Assembly (NCBI GenBank): GCA_023055425.1
Contig: JALGPY010000004.1
Coordinates: forward strand, 18,313,718 to 18,377,717
Length of the DNA: 64,000 nt
Direction of reading: 5' to 3'
From: Linanthus parryae
Lineage: Eukaryota > Streptophyta > Magnoliopsida > Ericales > Polemoniaceae
Shown: positions 24,801 to 36,325 of the stretch, piece by piece
How the letters are laid out: each line of letters begins with the position of its first letter
Position numbering within the stretch: position 1 is the first letter of the stretch
Translations under genes and position numbers: made by a program
The notes under the pieces: generated by a model
Databases searched by the model: none
What the model was told of the DNA's origin: nothing
The model's input: only the letters and a program-made list of their open reading frames with translations

Positions 24801-25803
24801 CTCCATTCCCAACGCGCAGATCTACCTCCCCTTTAGCCAATCTTTTACTTCTCTTTAGATCCTGCATATTTCGACAAATATGAGATCCACATCCAGTATC
24901 TAATACCCATGATGTAGAGACAGTTAAATTGACATCTACAACAAAAATACCTGGTGGTGGTGGAATCACTATTCCAAGCCTCTTGTCCTCCAGATATTTT
25001 GGGCAGTTCCTCCTCCAGTGTCCAGGTTGACTACAGTAGTGACATTCACCCTTAGTCACGACCTTGGCAATGGCACCAACAGGCTTAAGGGCTTGTTCCT
25101 TGGACTTAGCAACTGACTTGCCTTTGCCCTTGGAGGAAGAGGCAAACTTTTTACCCTTTCCTTTATGCACCATCATAATGGCCTTGCCCTTACCCTTGTT
25201 GATGCTCTGTTCAGCCGTCTTCAACATGTTGAGCAAATCTGGTAGTGGTTTAACGATCTCGTTCATGTTATAGTTCATAATGAACTGTCCATAACTCTCG
25301 GGCAACGATTGCAACACGAGATCGGTTGCCAACTCTTGGCCGACCGGGAACCCAAGCCGGGCGAGATTCTCCAAGTACCCGATCATTCGGAGTACGTGGG
25401 GTCCCACCGGGTTCCCTTCTGCCAGATGACATTTGAACAGTGCCTTTGAGACCTCATACCTCTCTACCCTCGCCTGCTCTTGGAAGAGCTGCTTTAGATG
25501 TTCGATCATATCGACAGCATTCATGTTCTCATGTTGCTTCTGAAGCTCAGAGGTCATGGTGCAAAGCATTAGGCAGGCCGCATCATTAGCGTCATCAACA
25601 CGCTTTTGATACGCCTTTAAGGCAGCAGGTGTCTGATTCTCTGGACCTTCTGGAACTTGCTCCTCTATTGCGTACAGCTTCTTTTCTTGCTTGAGAACAA
25701 TTCTCAAGTTTCTGTACCAATCGAGAAAGTTGGTTCCTGAGAGCTTGTCCTTCTCAAGGACAGATCGTAGGGAATGTTGTGAACTCGATGAGTTGTTTGC
25801 CAT
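21852..25803 (-). pseudogene. Copia C gag-pol polyprotein, one frameshift
   Basis: A single gag-pol frame from ATG 25803. Gag covers residues 1-250. The CCHC zinc knuckle is C254, C257, H262, C267. The protease site is L301-D-T-G. The HHCC integrase finger is H437, H442, C468, C471. The integrase triad is D498, D561, E597 (35 residues between the last two). Reverse transcriptase has D903 and YVDD at 988-991. RNase H has D1161. The first frame runs 1203 codons to 22192. One extra T near 22203, absent from A, ends it in SKQETVADST. The rest of RNase H, with the CDNTGA motif, continues in another frame to the stop at 21852. All catalytic residues I can check are present. Without the extra T the reading would be about 1.3 thousand residues, normal for Copia. 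Exact Copia lineage not assigned. Confidence 0.93.
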
Positions 25804-27470
25804 TTGGAATTCTTCAAAAGGAAAATACGCAAGTTTTAGTATTTGTGAATTTTTGACTATATTTAATAATGGCTAGTTTATTAAATATAGCTCCCACTAT
25901 TTTACTACGGATTAATAACCTTCAAGATATTAATGCGGAAAATATCTTTATATTTTCTAGTGGGCCAAGATCCATCTTTTTCATCTCCTTATGAGCTTGC
26001 TTTGGCAAGTCACCCATAATTCGATTACTTCTTAGGTAGGAACAATTCCAATTGCATCCCATATGCAACTCTTGGTTCAATCGGGCAAATAACTCCTTAT
26101 TTATCCATCCATATGGATAATCCCAATTGATTGCCTCTAGGTTTCTTAATCAAATTAATAGCCTAGTTGTATTCAACCTCTTATCTAAACAATTGCACAT
26201 TGTTACGTGCCATCGCATTCCATCATTATGAACCAAGTCGCCATGCTTTGGCACGCACGAACTCGATAAATAATGATGATAATGAGTGTTTAAATAACGA
26301 GAAGGCAAGAACACAATATTTTAAAATTTGAGGGATTTTTCAATTTTTAATTATTTTGTTGATCAATATCAACTAATCTATCTATTTGAGTTTGGGCACA
26401 ACTCCAAATAATAGATCCGGGTTGTCTAATTATCTTATTATCCTAATTGCATGCATCATCCATACACCAACCACACAAATAATAAGACAATAAATAAACA
26501 ACCACAAAACAGAAATTAAACGTGATGTGGATATGGCCTTTTCTAGACTAAGATAATTCCAAGCCAATGGAATTATCTATGAACCCTAAACAAACACATC
26601 TCCATGCGTCTTGATCTTTTGGTCCATCCTTCATAGTCATGTGGTGTGCTCCATGCTCCATGCTCCATCTTTTGTGGCTCCTTTGGCTTTGGGCTTCTTT
26701 TCTCCAATCTTGGCTAACAATCTACTTTATCTAGCACTAGCTAACATCTATACTAAATAAAATAAATCTCACAAGTTGAGAAAAAAAATGGCACGCAGGC
26801 CATAAACCCTAATTAATTATTACAATTAATTGATCAGCTCGCAGGCCGTAAAACCAAACCACAAATTTAAACATCCACATCAAACCACATCCTAAGGCCA
26901 TATCCAATCACCATGCGATTTGCACATAAACAGTTAAAATCCAATTTTAACGCGCTTGGTCAATTTTAATTGATTTTAGGATTTCTAGGGTTAAAACGGT
27001 CCATGGGCCCAACAATCCAATTGCCCGGGCCCAAATAAGTGAACCATAAAGCCCTAGGGCCGGCCCGGGCCAAAACCCGCAAGCTAGGCCCGCGGGTTAG
27101 GGCCGCCCGGCCCCATAGGGCGCCAAGCTTGGGCGGCAAGCAAGGGGGCGGTCCCCTAGGGGCCGAACCTTCCTTGTGGAGGTTGTTTCCAAAACAACCT
27201 CCTTGCTTGGAGCCCAAGTTTGGTTGTTTCCTTGTTGTGGGAGAACTCCTTCTTCCCCAAGGATGCCCAAACCCTAGATCTAAGATCCTAAAATTTCTCA
27301 AACTCACCAATTCATGCATCCAATGCAATAATTGGGTCTTGTTATGATTAATTCTTTGACAAATTGCATCCAATGCTTGATTTGTCTTGTTTTACGCGAT
27401 AAACAACAAATTAAGGTGTAAAACAACAAGAATGTAACACATAAACTACGTTTATGCTCTATGACCTGTG
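25804..27470 (-). other. Copia C 5' leader, non-coding
   Basis: Leader of about 1.67 kb between primer site and gag. It holds the purine element (25888-25905), two copies of the GC(T/A)CGCAGGCC motif (26791-26806 and 26837-26852) and a GC-rich island at 27040-27200. It is likely to contain dimerisation or packaging signals, by analogy with other retroelements. Confidence 0.7.
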
Positions 27471-27482
27471 GCTCTGATACCA
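27471..27482 (-). other. Primer binding site of Copia C
   Basis: Minus-strand TGGTATCAGAGC, an exact initiator tRNA-Met site, one base from the LTR. Confidence 0.9.
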
Positions 27483-27483
27483 C

Positions 27484-28912
27484 TGTAGGGTTTTGATTCA
27501 TGGATCGCGCAAACGGAAGCATAATCAAACAAACAACCATGCAAAACCCTCCAAGGATCACAAGTCTAGATGCATAACGATAGTGAAGGTAAGAAATCAT
27601 AAACACACCTTTGGGTTCTCCTTGATGACTTCAAACGCGAATAGTGTCACGTTCTCTATAGTTGATCCACGCCTAGAGTTGATCCTAGATCTCCAATCAC
27701 CTTGGTGCTAGCCCGGATTGAAAGGAGGGTGAAGGAATCACGCAAAACGAGACACCAAAAGGGGGTTCGGCCCTTTGTGGCGTCGGGGACAAGGGGCGGC
27801 GGCAATAGGGGCGGCGTCCCTCTTTGCTTGCTCTCTCTCTCCTTTGTTCTCTCCTACTCTTGTTATGTTCTCTCTAGAGCATAAAAGTGTGTAGGGATGG
27901 AAGGAGGAGGGTCCTTTATATAGTCCAACAACTCCTTGTTAACTACCTAAAGGACTTATTCTAGTCCTACTAGAATTCAATTTAGTCCCTTCCTTGCAAA
28001 TTAGTCCCTACTAAGTTTGCAAGGGTTTGCAAAGTGATCCTTCTAATTAATTAATCCAATTAATTAATTCCACAATCTAGTACAACTCTATATAGCGTGT
28101 GACCCCATAGGTTCTATCTAGTTGGTAGCAACTCTTTGCTAATATGGAGCGGTTTCTAGCAAAACATCCATTCTAGCCAACTAATAGAATAGTCATCTAG
28201 ACAACCTTGTACAAGTAATTGTCTCATCCCTTTGCCTCCATATCCGGATTGGACACGAGACATACAAGTCACACTCGTATATCCAATCCCTAGTTTCTCG
28301 ATCCATGGAATAGCCTTATTCGTGCAAATAACATCAATATCTCAGCTATTGATTTATTTGAGTCTGGCCAGACATTCTATAAGCACTATCCTCGAGTGGC
28401 CTTGGATATTTGCTCCCGTTATGTGGGAGGGGCAAATCCTCTCTACGTCCACTACGATCTCTAAGCTTGCTTCTCATTGTATCCAGTACACGCCTTTATA
28501 ACTACCCAGTTACGGTGTAGCGTTTAACGCTACCAAGATCACAATGATCCACAACTAGAATATCTAGTGACTTCAAGTCTAAGGATGACAATACCATTGT
28601 ACCCGAGAAGCACTTGTGACTCAACATAACGTGTATGTAGCCTTCTCGGTAATGGGTCAATCCAGTGCAACATTCCGTAATGCACACCTATGTGTTGGAT
28701 CGTGATATCTCCATATCAATCCAACCCCATACTAGTCTATAGATGATTGTCCCATTCAATCATTATACTTGACTAGGGATATTTAAGATAAACAACGCAA
28801 TTGTAAATCTAAGGACTTCATTATATTAAATATCCAATAAATAATAAATGAATTTCTAGCCAATTACAAATTCATACTAAACTAGATTGCCTCTAGGGCA
28901 TCTATTCCAACA
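27484..28912 (-). repeat. Copia C 5' LTR
   Basis: A 1429-bp LTR, nearly identical to the 3' LTR. The right edge CCAACA at 28912 is followed by the GCACG duplication. Confidence 0.93.
27913..27922 (-). promoter_or_regulatory. TATA box in Copia C 5' LTR
   Basis: Minus-strand TATATAAAGG, the best core-promoter match in the family. Transcription would run left into the leader and gag-pol. Confidence 0.65.
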
Positions 28913-28917
28913 GCACG

Positions 28918-29699
28918 CGTCTAGGATGAGACCTTCATCGTCTTTGTGGGTGTCTTCCGGTCTTCTTCTCCATGCTCTTGGCTATCATCTAAATATTTCT
29001 AATTCTAGTCTAACATCTAGAATAAATAAATAAATAAAACCTCACATGTTGAGAAGATGATCAGCTCGCAGGGCGTTAACCGAACCACAAACAAGCACAA
29101 ACATCCACAACCTAGGCCATATCCATCAACCATGTACAAAGCACATAATACAATTAAAACCATTTTTTAACGCGTTTGTTCAATTTTTTGATTGAAATAA
29201 TTAGCGTCACAACGGTCCAAGGAGTCCACCATCCACCATGGCTGAACCACCCTAGGACCAAGGCTAGGCCTTGGGGCGGTCAGCCGACCTCACGCGCGGC
29301 TAGGCCGGCCCAACCCCTTGGCCGAGCCTAGCTTGGGCGGAAAGGCAAGGGAGGCGGTCCCATAGGGGGACGAACCTCCTTTGGGATTGTTTCCAAAAAA
29401 ATTCCTTGCCTTGTTTCCAAGCTTAGTTGTTTCCATACAATTGTTTCCATAATTGAAAAAAACCCTTTTTCCCAATTATGTGCCCAAGAACCCTAATTTT
29501 CAAGAACCCAATTATTCACATCCTATGTGGTCAAACTCTCCAATTACACATCCAATGTTAAATTAGATCTTGTTTGTCTTGAATCAAATTCAATTTGCAT
29601 CTACTATGCCAATTAATTTCAGTTTCACGTAGTATGAATGAAACGGTGTATAAACTGAAATCGTAACACATAAAATCATGTTATGCGCTACGACCTGTG
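28918..29699 (-). other. Copia B 5' leader, second part
   Basis: The leader of B resumes after C. It has a single GCTCGCAGGGCG motif at about 29063 and a GC-rich island at 29215-29380. No coding sequence. Confidence 0.75.
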
Positions 29700-29711
29700 G
29701 ATCTGATACCA
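29700..29711 (-). other. Primer binding site of Copia B
   Basis: The minus strand reads TGGTATCAGATC, one mismatch from the A and C site and the same variant as in D. Confidence 0.75.
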
Positions 29712-29712
29712 C

Positions 29713-31107
29713 TGTTGGGTTTTGACATAGGTAAGGAAGCGAAATAACAAAATTTTCCTACTCAAAGCCCACCAAGGATCACATGAAGAGCTATCATAAC
29801 ATGATAAGAGCATAGAAGATGTGTACCTTGGTTTGGGAGATAACACGAAAAATAGTATCTTCGTCTCTATGAATATCCTCACCTTGGATGCATGGTTGGA
29901 TTCCTTCTCACCGCAATGTTCTAGCAACGGATGAAGGAGGAGGATGATCACGCAAAACAGAGCACCTAGCCTTGCCTAGGGAGGCCGACGACAAGGAGGG
30001 GCGGACGGGTGAGAGGCTTCGGCTTCTTCCTTCTCTCTCTCTCTCTTTGCTTTGTTATGTTCTCTCAAATAATGACTTCTGTTGAGAATAACAAGCTAGA
30101 GTTCCTTTATATAGTCATAACTATTTATTAACTACATAAAGGCCCCAATACTAATCATGTCCTTACATGGATTAGCCCACTTGCAAATTAGTCCTACTAA
30201 TTTTGCTTGTAATTGCGTTATGATCCTTTTATTAATTAGTCCAACTAATTCACACCTATATCCAATTTAATGCAGCCGGTGTGTGACCCCATAGGTTTCT
30301 ACTTAGTTTGTAGTAACTTATTACTAACATGGAGCGGTGTCTAGAAACACATCCATGCCACCCAACTAATAGAAATAAGTCAGTGATCCAGACAAACCTT
30401 GTGCCCAATATCACATAATGTATTATCCCTTTGTCTCGATATCCGAGTTGGACACGAGACATAATAGTCACACTCGTATATCCAATCCATAGTTTCTGAG
30501 TCCTGGGAATAGGCTTATGCAAGCAGATAACATCAATATCTCCATATTGATTTATCTGAGTCAGGCCAGACATTCAATAAGCCTCATCCCTCGAGTGGTC
30601 GTGGATATTTACTCCAATTATGTAGGAGGGACAAATCCTATCTACATCACTAAAATCTCTAAACTTGCTTCCTATCATGCCCGATAGGTATCTTCATAGT
30701 TGCCCGGTTAAGGCGCAACGTTGGATAACATCAAAGCATGATATTCCACAACTAGAGTATCTAGCGACTTCAAGTCTAAGGATTACAATATTATTAGCAC
30801 TACGAGAAAAGATTGTGACTTTGACATAATCTAATGTATCCTTCTCGTTCTGGGTCAATCCAGTATGCCATTACTCCTAATGCATACCCATGTGTTAGAC
30901 TTGATATCTCCATATCAATCTACGCACATACCAGAGTATTTCATCGTCCTATTATTCAATATAATGGATTCGGGATATTTAATATAAAAAACACATTGTA
31001 TATAAGGACTTCATTATATTAAATATCACAATAAATAATAAATGAATATTCTAGCCAAACATCATTCATACTAAATATAGATTGCCTCTAGGACACATAT
31101 TCCAATA
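29713..31107 (-). repeat. Copia B 5' LTR
   Basis: A 1395-bp LTR starting TGTTGGG. Its TATA box (minus strand TATATAAAGG) is at 30104-30113. The right terminus reads CCAATA in place of CCAACA. Its sequence has drifted visibly from the split 3' LTR. Confidence 0.88.
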
Positions 31108-31112
31108 GAGCG

Positions 31113-31726
31113 GTGTCTAGCAACACATCTATGCCACCCAACTAATAGGAATAGTTAGGGATCCTAACAAACCTTGTGACCAAAGTTACCGTATTGTGTT
31201 ATCCCTTTGTCTACATATCCGGATTGGACACGAGACACACAAGTCACACTCGTATATCCAATCCATAGTTTCTTGATTCAGGGAAAAGTCTTATCCTTGC
31301 AGATAACATCAATATCGCATATTGATTTATCTACGTTTTTCTAGACATTCTATAAGTACTAGCCCTCTTGTGGCCATGGATATTTGCTCCCTTATGTGGG
31401 AGGGACAAATCCTCTCTATGAGAAGCACTTCTGACATTCACATAACTCCAATGTAGCCTTCTCATGGCGTGTCTCCTGTATGCCATTACTCCTAATGCGT
31501 ATCCATGTGTTAGACTTGATATCCCCAAATCAATCTACCTGCATATTAGTCTCGATGCATTACAGTCGTCCTAATAACTGATACACTTGACTAGAGATAA
31601 TTAAGAATGCAACTTATATTTTAAGGACTTCATCATATTAAACATATCTCCATATCGATAATACAATGAATAGAATGTCCATATACATGTCACCATAAAT
31701 AGATTGCCTGTAGGCATATTCCAACA
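31113..31726 (-). repeat. Copia D middle LTR, second half
   Basis: The LTR of D resumes after the GAGCG duplication at 31108-31112 and ends TTCCAACA at 31726, beside a degraded polypurine tract. Confidence 0.75.
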
Positions 31727-31739
31727 GTTTCCCGCTTGC
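31727..31739 (-). other. Polypurine tract of the right-hand D body
   Basis: Minus-strand GCAAGCGGGAAAC, the family tract with two changes. Confidence 0.7.
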
Positions 31740-31740
31740 A

Positions 31741-33648
31741 CTAGAGCCAATCTGGTGCATCTCGTGTGCTTATTAATCTAGCGTGGCCATCATGCGTTCG
31801 CAGAGCAAGAGGGTTTGGTAAGCGGGCCATCGGCCGGTACTTAGCATATATTCTCATATCCTTTATCGACAATCTCTCGAATGAGATGGAATATCCTGAT
31901 ATGTGCATCTGATGCAGCAATTTACTCAGCTTATGTGATAGAATCGGCAACTGAATCTTGCATGGAACCGTTCCCGCTCACAGTTCCTCCATTAAGGCCA
32001 AACACAAAACTTGACTGCGATCTGGAATATATTTGTTGTTTTAGAAGCTCGCATCAATGTAACCCTTTAAAGTGAGGTCTTCCTGCTCACCAATATTAAG
32101 AATTCATCTTTAGATTTTCTCAAGTACATAAGGATGTTCTTGACAGTTATCTAGTGACTCTCATCTGGATTTGACTGGTATCTATATGTCATGCTCAAAA
32201 ATATATGACATGTCTGGCCTAGTACATAACATGGCGTATCTTTTGAATCTTATTCATGAGGTCCTTCTCAATATGACTTGAAAGACAGTTAGGCTTCGAT
32301 AGACTAACTCCATGTGACATAGGTAAGAATCCCCTCTTGGATTCTTGCATGTTGAACCGTTTCAACACCTCGTCAATATATTTACTTTGACTTAAGATGA
32401 GAAACTTTATTGATCTATCTCTATAGATATTTATAGGTTGTTTCGCCTGATTTTTTCATTGAAAATCAATTTCCTAGCCAATCATTAACAGATTGCAAAG
32501 TAGGGAAATCATTCCCAATGATCTGTATGTCATTCACATACCAGACAAGAAATATAATTGTGCTCCCACAAACCTTCTTGTAAACACAATTTAAACTTCA
32601 TTCTTGACGAAACCAAACTCTTTGATTGCATTATCAAATCGAAGATTCCAACTCTGACAAGCTTGCTTCAATCCGTAAATAGATCGCTGCAACTTACACA
32701 CCTTTTGGGCATGTTGTGGGTAAACTAAACCCTCTGGATGTGTCATACACATCCTAAATGAAGTTTCCATAACAAAACGCTATTTTGATATCTATATGCC
32801 AAATCGTGGTAAGCAGCAATTGAAATCATGATGCGAGTGGATTTAAGCATCGCAACTTGGGAAAAAGTTTTGTCATAGTCTATAATATGAACGTTCATGA
32901 AACTTTTAGCCACCATTGTCCTTTAAAATTAATCACATTACCATCCAAGTTAGTTTTCTTGAAACCCACTTGCACCCTACAGGTTTTACACCCTTAGGTG
33001 TTTTTACCAAAGTCCATACTTTGTTGGTGTACATGGACGCCATTTCGGATCTCAAGGCTCCAAGCCACTTCTGAGAGTCTGGCCCATTTGCAGCCTCCTC
33101 AAGGTTCTAGGCTCAACTTGATCCATGAGAAATACATCACCCAATTCCATTAAGAGAAATCCATATTTCTCCGTTCCTTTACGTATCCCACCTGATCGAC
33201 GAGGTTCTTGTGTTACTTAAGAAGGTTGTTGCTCCATAACTTATGGATCCTGCTCCTGTTCCATCAAAGGATCTATGTTCTTATGTGGTTCTTGAACTTC
33301 TTCACACTCTACTCGCCTCCAACTAGTTCCTTTAGATACAAAATATCTTTCTAAAAACACACTTGTTCGAGCAACAAATACTTTGTTCACGATAGGACTG
33401 TAGAAATTACATCCTTCTGTTTCCTTAGGATATCCCACAAAGATACATTCATCCGAGTTGGGTCCAAGTTTATATGACTGTAAATGCTTTCGATAAAATT
33501 CGCAACCCCAAGTTTTCATGTATGAAATACTAGGCCGCCTCCTAGTCCATATCTCATATGGTGTTTTCAAAACTAATTTAAATGGAAAACAATTAAGGGT
33601 GAAAATTGTTGCAAGTAGAGCATGGCGCCAAAAGAAAACTAGAAGTCA
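31741..33648 (-). pseudogene. Copia D pol remnant (RNase H to integrase end)
   Basis: The minus strand shows a badly decayed pol 3' half. The C-terminal words TRDAPDWL lie at 31741-31950, RNase H and reverse transcriptase fragments from there to about 33100, then MKTPYEIW and the integrase C-terminal linker at 33241-33570. The reverse transcriptase box near 32530 reads YVND, not YVDD. The body stops where element F begins at 33649, so integrase core, protease, gag and leader are missing. Confidence 0.75.
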
Positions 33649-35318
33649 TGCTCATAACTCTCCGTTATAAGTTATTATTATACTTTCTTATTACTTGTGT
33701 TAGGATTATTCACATGATCAAAATGTTATATGTGCACTAATATGTGAAATTGATGACTTACAAGCCTAAGAGTGAAAAGTTGTGTTTAAACCTTATTTCC
33801 GCACGTTTTCTCTCATATTTGTGATGATAATTGCACGTTTTTTTAGTTTTGTGTAACTTTGATAAAATAGTTTCAATGTAGCTTATGAGAGTCTTGGATA
33901 TGCTTGGTATGTATCTAGATGAAGAGGAGAAAAGAAGACGCAAAAACGAAGCAAAGTTGGAAAGTCGCACAGGACCAACCTGCTCTATTTCCGAAGCTTA
34001 GGAAAATCTACAAGTAATTTTGGAGCAAGGCCTGCGCCATTGGAAAACAGACATCCAGATATTTCCAACTATATATTGTAGGCCGAAAGACGAGTCTGGA
34101 TGAGGTAGTAATTGTCCGCACAAGATCAGCTTACAATTCACTCCATGAATTACAAAATGGAGGGGCTGAAGTGCAATTTTGGCCAAATAACATTAGAATG
34201 TACCCTGTTAGTAAATGACAACAGAGAAGACCTAGTAACAGTTCGTTCACGTAGGGGACAAAATTGGAGAGTAGCTAGGAGCTTGGGGATTGCACGGATT
34301 CGTCAAAGGTTTGGCGATTTCATCGTTTGATCTTTCTTTTGCCCTCTCTTTACCATTCTATGGAGAATACTTGTGAATTTAGCATAATGATGAGTAGTTA
34401 ATATTTTTTCTAGGCTCTATGGAGAGCCTAGGGTTATGACTTAGATTTATTTTTCAAATTTGATTGATTGATTCATTCATGACCCGATGCATTCATCCAA
34501 ATTTTTTCTATTCGGAATCCTTAAACTAAGGCTATTGACACACATTAGTAATGAAGGGAGCGACCATGTTTGATGAATATGTTGAATTGGTTGAGTTTAT
34601 AGCTTAATGTTACAAACTAATTTGTTAGAAATCATGATCTAGGCTTAATTCTTAGCAACAAGGGAGTCGCGAACAGGAGTTTTTAGTGAACTAGGTGAGT
34701 GCTTGACATAGACTTAACTTTGGTTACGAATAAGATCATGCTTTTACTCCCGAATCACTGAGACCGATAGGCGAGATGAATAGGAGTAGTACTGTTTGAG
34801 TAGATTCGGTTAAACTAGTTAGCAGAGTGAACCGGTGGTCCGACATGACCCGATGAATAAAAATGACTAGCCAGCTAGAACATAACAGTAGATGGCGGTG
34901 GACTGACATGACCCAAAGTAAACTGTTACGTAAAATTACATGAGCTCGGTGGAAGATTGTAAGTGCTATTGCCCGGCATAATAAGTTAGTGCGTAACGTT
35001 TTTTAATACGAATTTCGGAACTATCTAAAGACGCTAGGTGACCCGTAGATCGCCTAGTTCTATCCATAGTTTGATTAAAGTCTTTTAATTGAAAACACAA
35101 AATATTTTGTCAATATTCTGTTAATTTAGTCGCGTGTTTGTGGGCGACGCCTTTTTACCAAATCAAACAATTCGTTCTTTCTACTTATGTTCTTTAGAAT
35201 GATCTTTAGCTACATAGTAACGACTTATTTCCATGGGTTCAACAACCCGAAGTCCTAAGAATACTCCACTCTTACTACTTGACTGTGCACTTGTGCATAC
35301 GTGTAAAATACCGCGTCA
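33649..35318 (+). repeat. F 5' LTR
   Basis: About 1.67 kb, beginning near TGCTCATAAC (diverged from TGATACGAC in the other LTR) and ending GCGTCA. Many shared blocks with 45889-47336, such as TTATATGTGCACTAATATG and AATGAAGGGAGCGACCAT, show the pair is old. Confidence 0.8.
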
Positions 35319-35324
35319 AGTTTT

Positions 35325-35341
35325 TGGCGCCGTTGCCGGGG
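35325..35341 (+). other. Primer binding site of F (tRNA-Asp)
   Basis: TGGCGCCGTTGCCGGGG is complementary to the 3' end of plant tRNA-Asp including CCA. It lies 6 bases after the LTR end. Confidence 0.85.
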
Positions 35342-35419
35342 ATAACATTTGACTTTTTACCTAAAAATTAGTTTAAAGTATTTTTTTAGTTATTATTTTT
35401 ATTTGCTCATAGGTATCTT

Positions 35420-36325
35420 TTGAACTCTGTTTCCGCAGGAACACATGGAGATTGGGCTACAATAAGCATGAGGGATAAAGAAGATTGTCGTTTGGTGAGC
35501 ATATTCGAAGCATGCGACCTTGCAGATGAGAAAATCATAAAGGAGAGCTATGTGGACGGTATTAGAAGCAGGGTAGCCATGGAGCTATGGCGTTATGCTT
35601 TTTTCCTAATGACCCAACTCCTCCAGATAACCTGGTGTGGGTTCTTGGTTGGATGCTTGAGGAGATGATTCTTAATGTGGAAGAACGGCGACAACGAGCA
35701 ACAAGAATTGGAATAGAGAAGACTCATGTGGACGCACAACTTGGTCTCTATTCGAATGCTGAAGATGCTCCAACATTACCAATGCTCAAAGAAGACGATG
35801 ATGAGCCATTATGTATCCCAACATGCCCGAATATCGATTCATGGCTTGAGTCAAATATGAGGAAGAAGCATGGTGAACTATTCAGTGAGATTGAAAGTCT
35901 TCTTCATGTAATCAATGTTGATGAGCTCAGCTCTTTGGTCACGAATTTGTTGGATCATATCACATGTGAGCTCAATGAAAAATACGCGGGATTTGGATTT
36001 GTTGATTGTTTGTTATTCAAACAAAGGAGATGAAGGTAATCACATTTTCACACTTTATGAATTGCCGCTTGAAATTCCAATGAAGGTATCGCATATTGAG
36101 AAAACATCTAAAGGGGACATTAATATTTTCTCACTACATGGGGGACTTAGACTTATTGGTGAAAATGTTATGATGTTGATACTCATGAACTGGAAGAAGA
36201 AGAAGAAAAAGATTACGAAGGCCTTTCACTTTTTACAACACTTGTGCATCATTGGTGAGATATGCTGTACTAGAAAGAATTACTTGAGGTTTATTGTGAA
36301 AAGGGTGAAAGAAGAAAGATGGTGA
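35420..36325 (+). pseudogene. Degenerate unrecognised reading frame in F
   Basis: Three overlapping frames (35420-35668, 35587-36033, 35915-36325) read as one broken protein just after the primer site, where gag would start. The part around 35650-36000 is acidic, with words such as KEDDDEPLCIP and a leucine-rich stretch. I recognise no gag, zinc knuckle or enzyme motif. It may be a remnant of Athila gag or a captured sequence. Frame changes near 35600 and 36030 and a lysine run near 36200 suggest decay. Confidence 0.35.

Larger units (their letters stand above)
20409..28912 (-). mobile_element. Ty1/Copia retrotransposon C, young and nearly intact
   Basis: A full-length element of 8504 bp, TGTAGGG...CCAACA, with perfect GCACG duplications at 20404-20408 and 28913-28917. 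The LTRs are both 1429 bp and differ at about four positions by eye (near 20827, 21267-21269 and 21776 against 27898, 28345-28347 and 28853). The primer site, polypurine tract and TATA box are intact. The only coding lesion I see is one extra T near 22203. It sits in the leader of B and is the most recent insertion in the Copia nest. Confidence 0.95.
5981..31107 (-). mobile_element. Ty1/Copia retrotransposon B, split by A and C
   Basis: The element starts TGTTGGGTTT at 5981 and ends TTCCAATA at 31107 (the usual terminal CA has become TA). Perfect 5-bp duplications, GAGCG, lie at 5976-5980 and 31108-31112. Its own parts are the 3' LTR 5981-6519 plus 14942-15795, body 15796-20408 plus 28918-29712, and 5' LTR 29713-31107. 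Element A sits in its 3' LTR and element C in its leader. The coding region is broken in many places, so B is dead. It inserted into an LTR of D, hence is younger than D and older than A and C. Confidence 0.88.
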
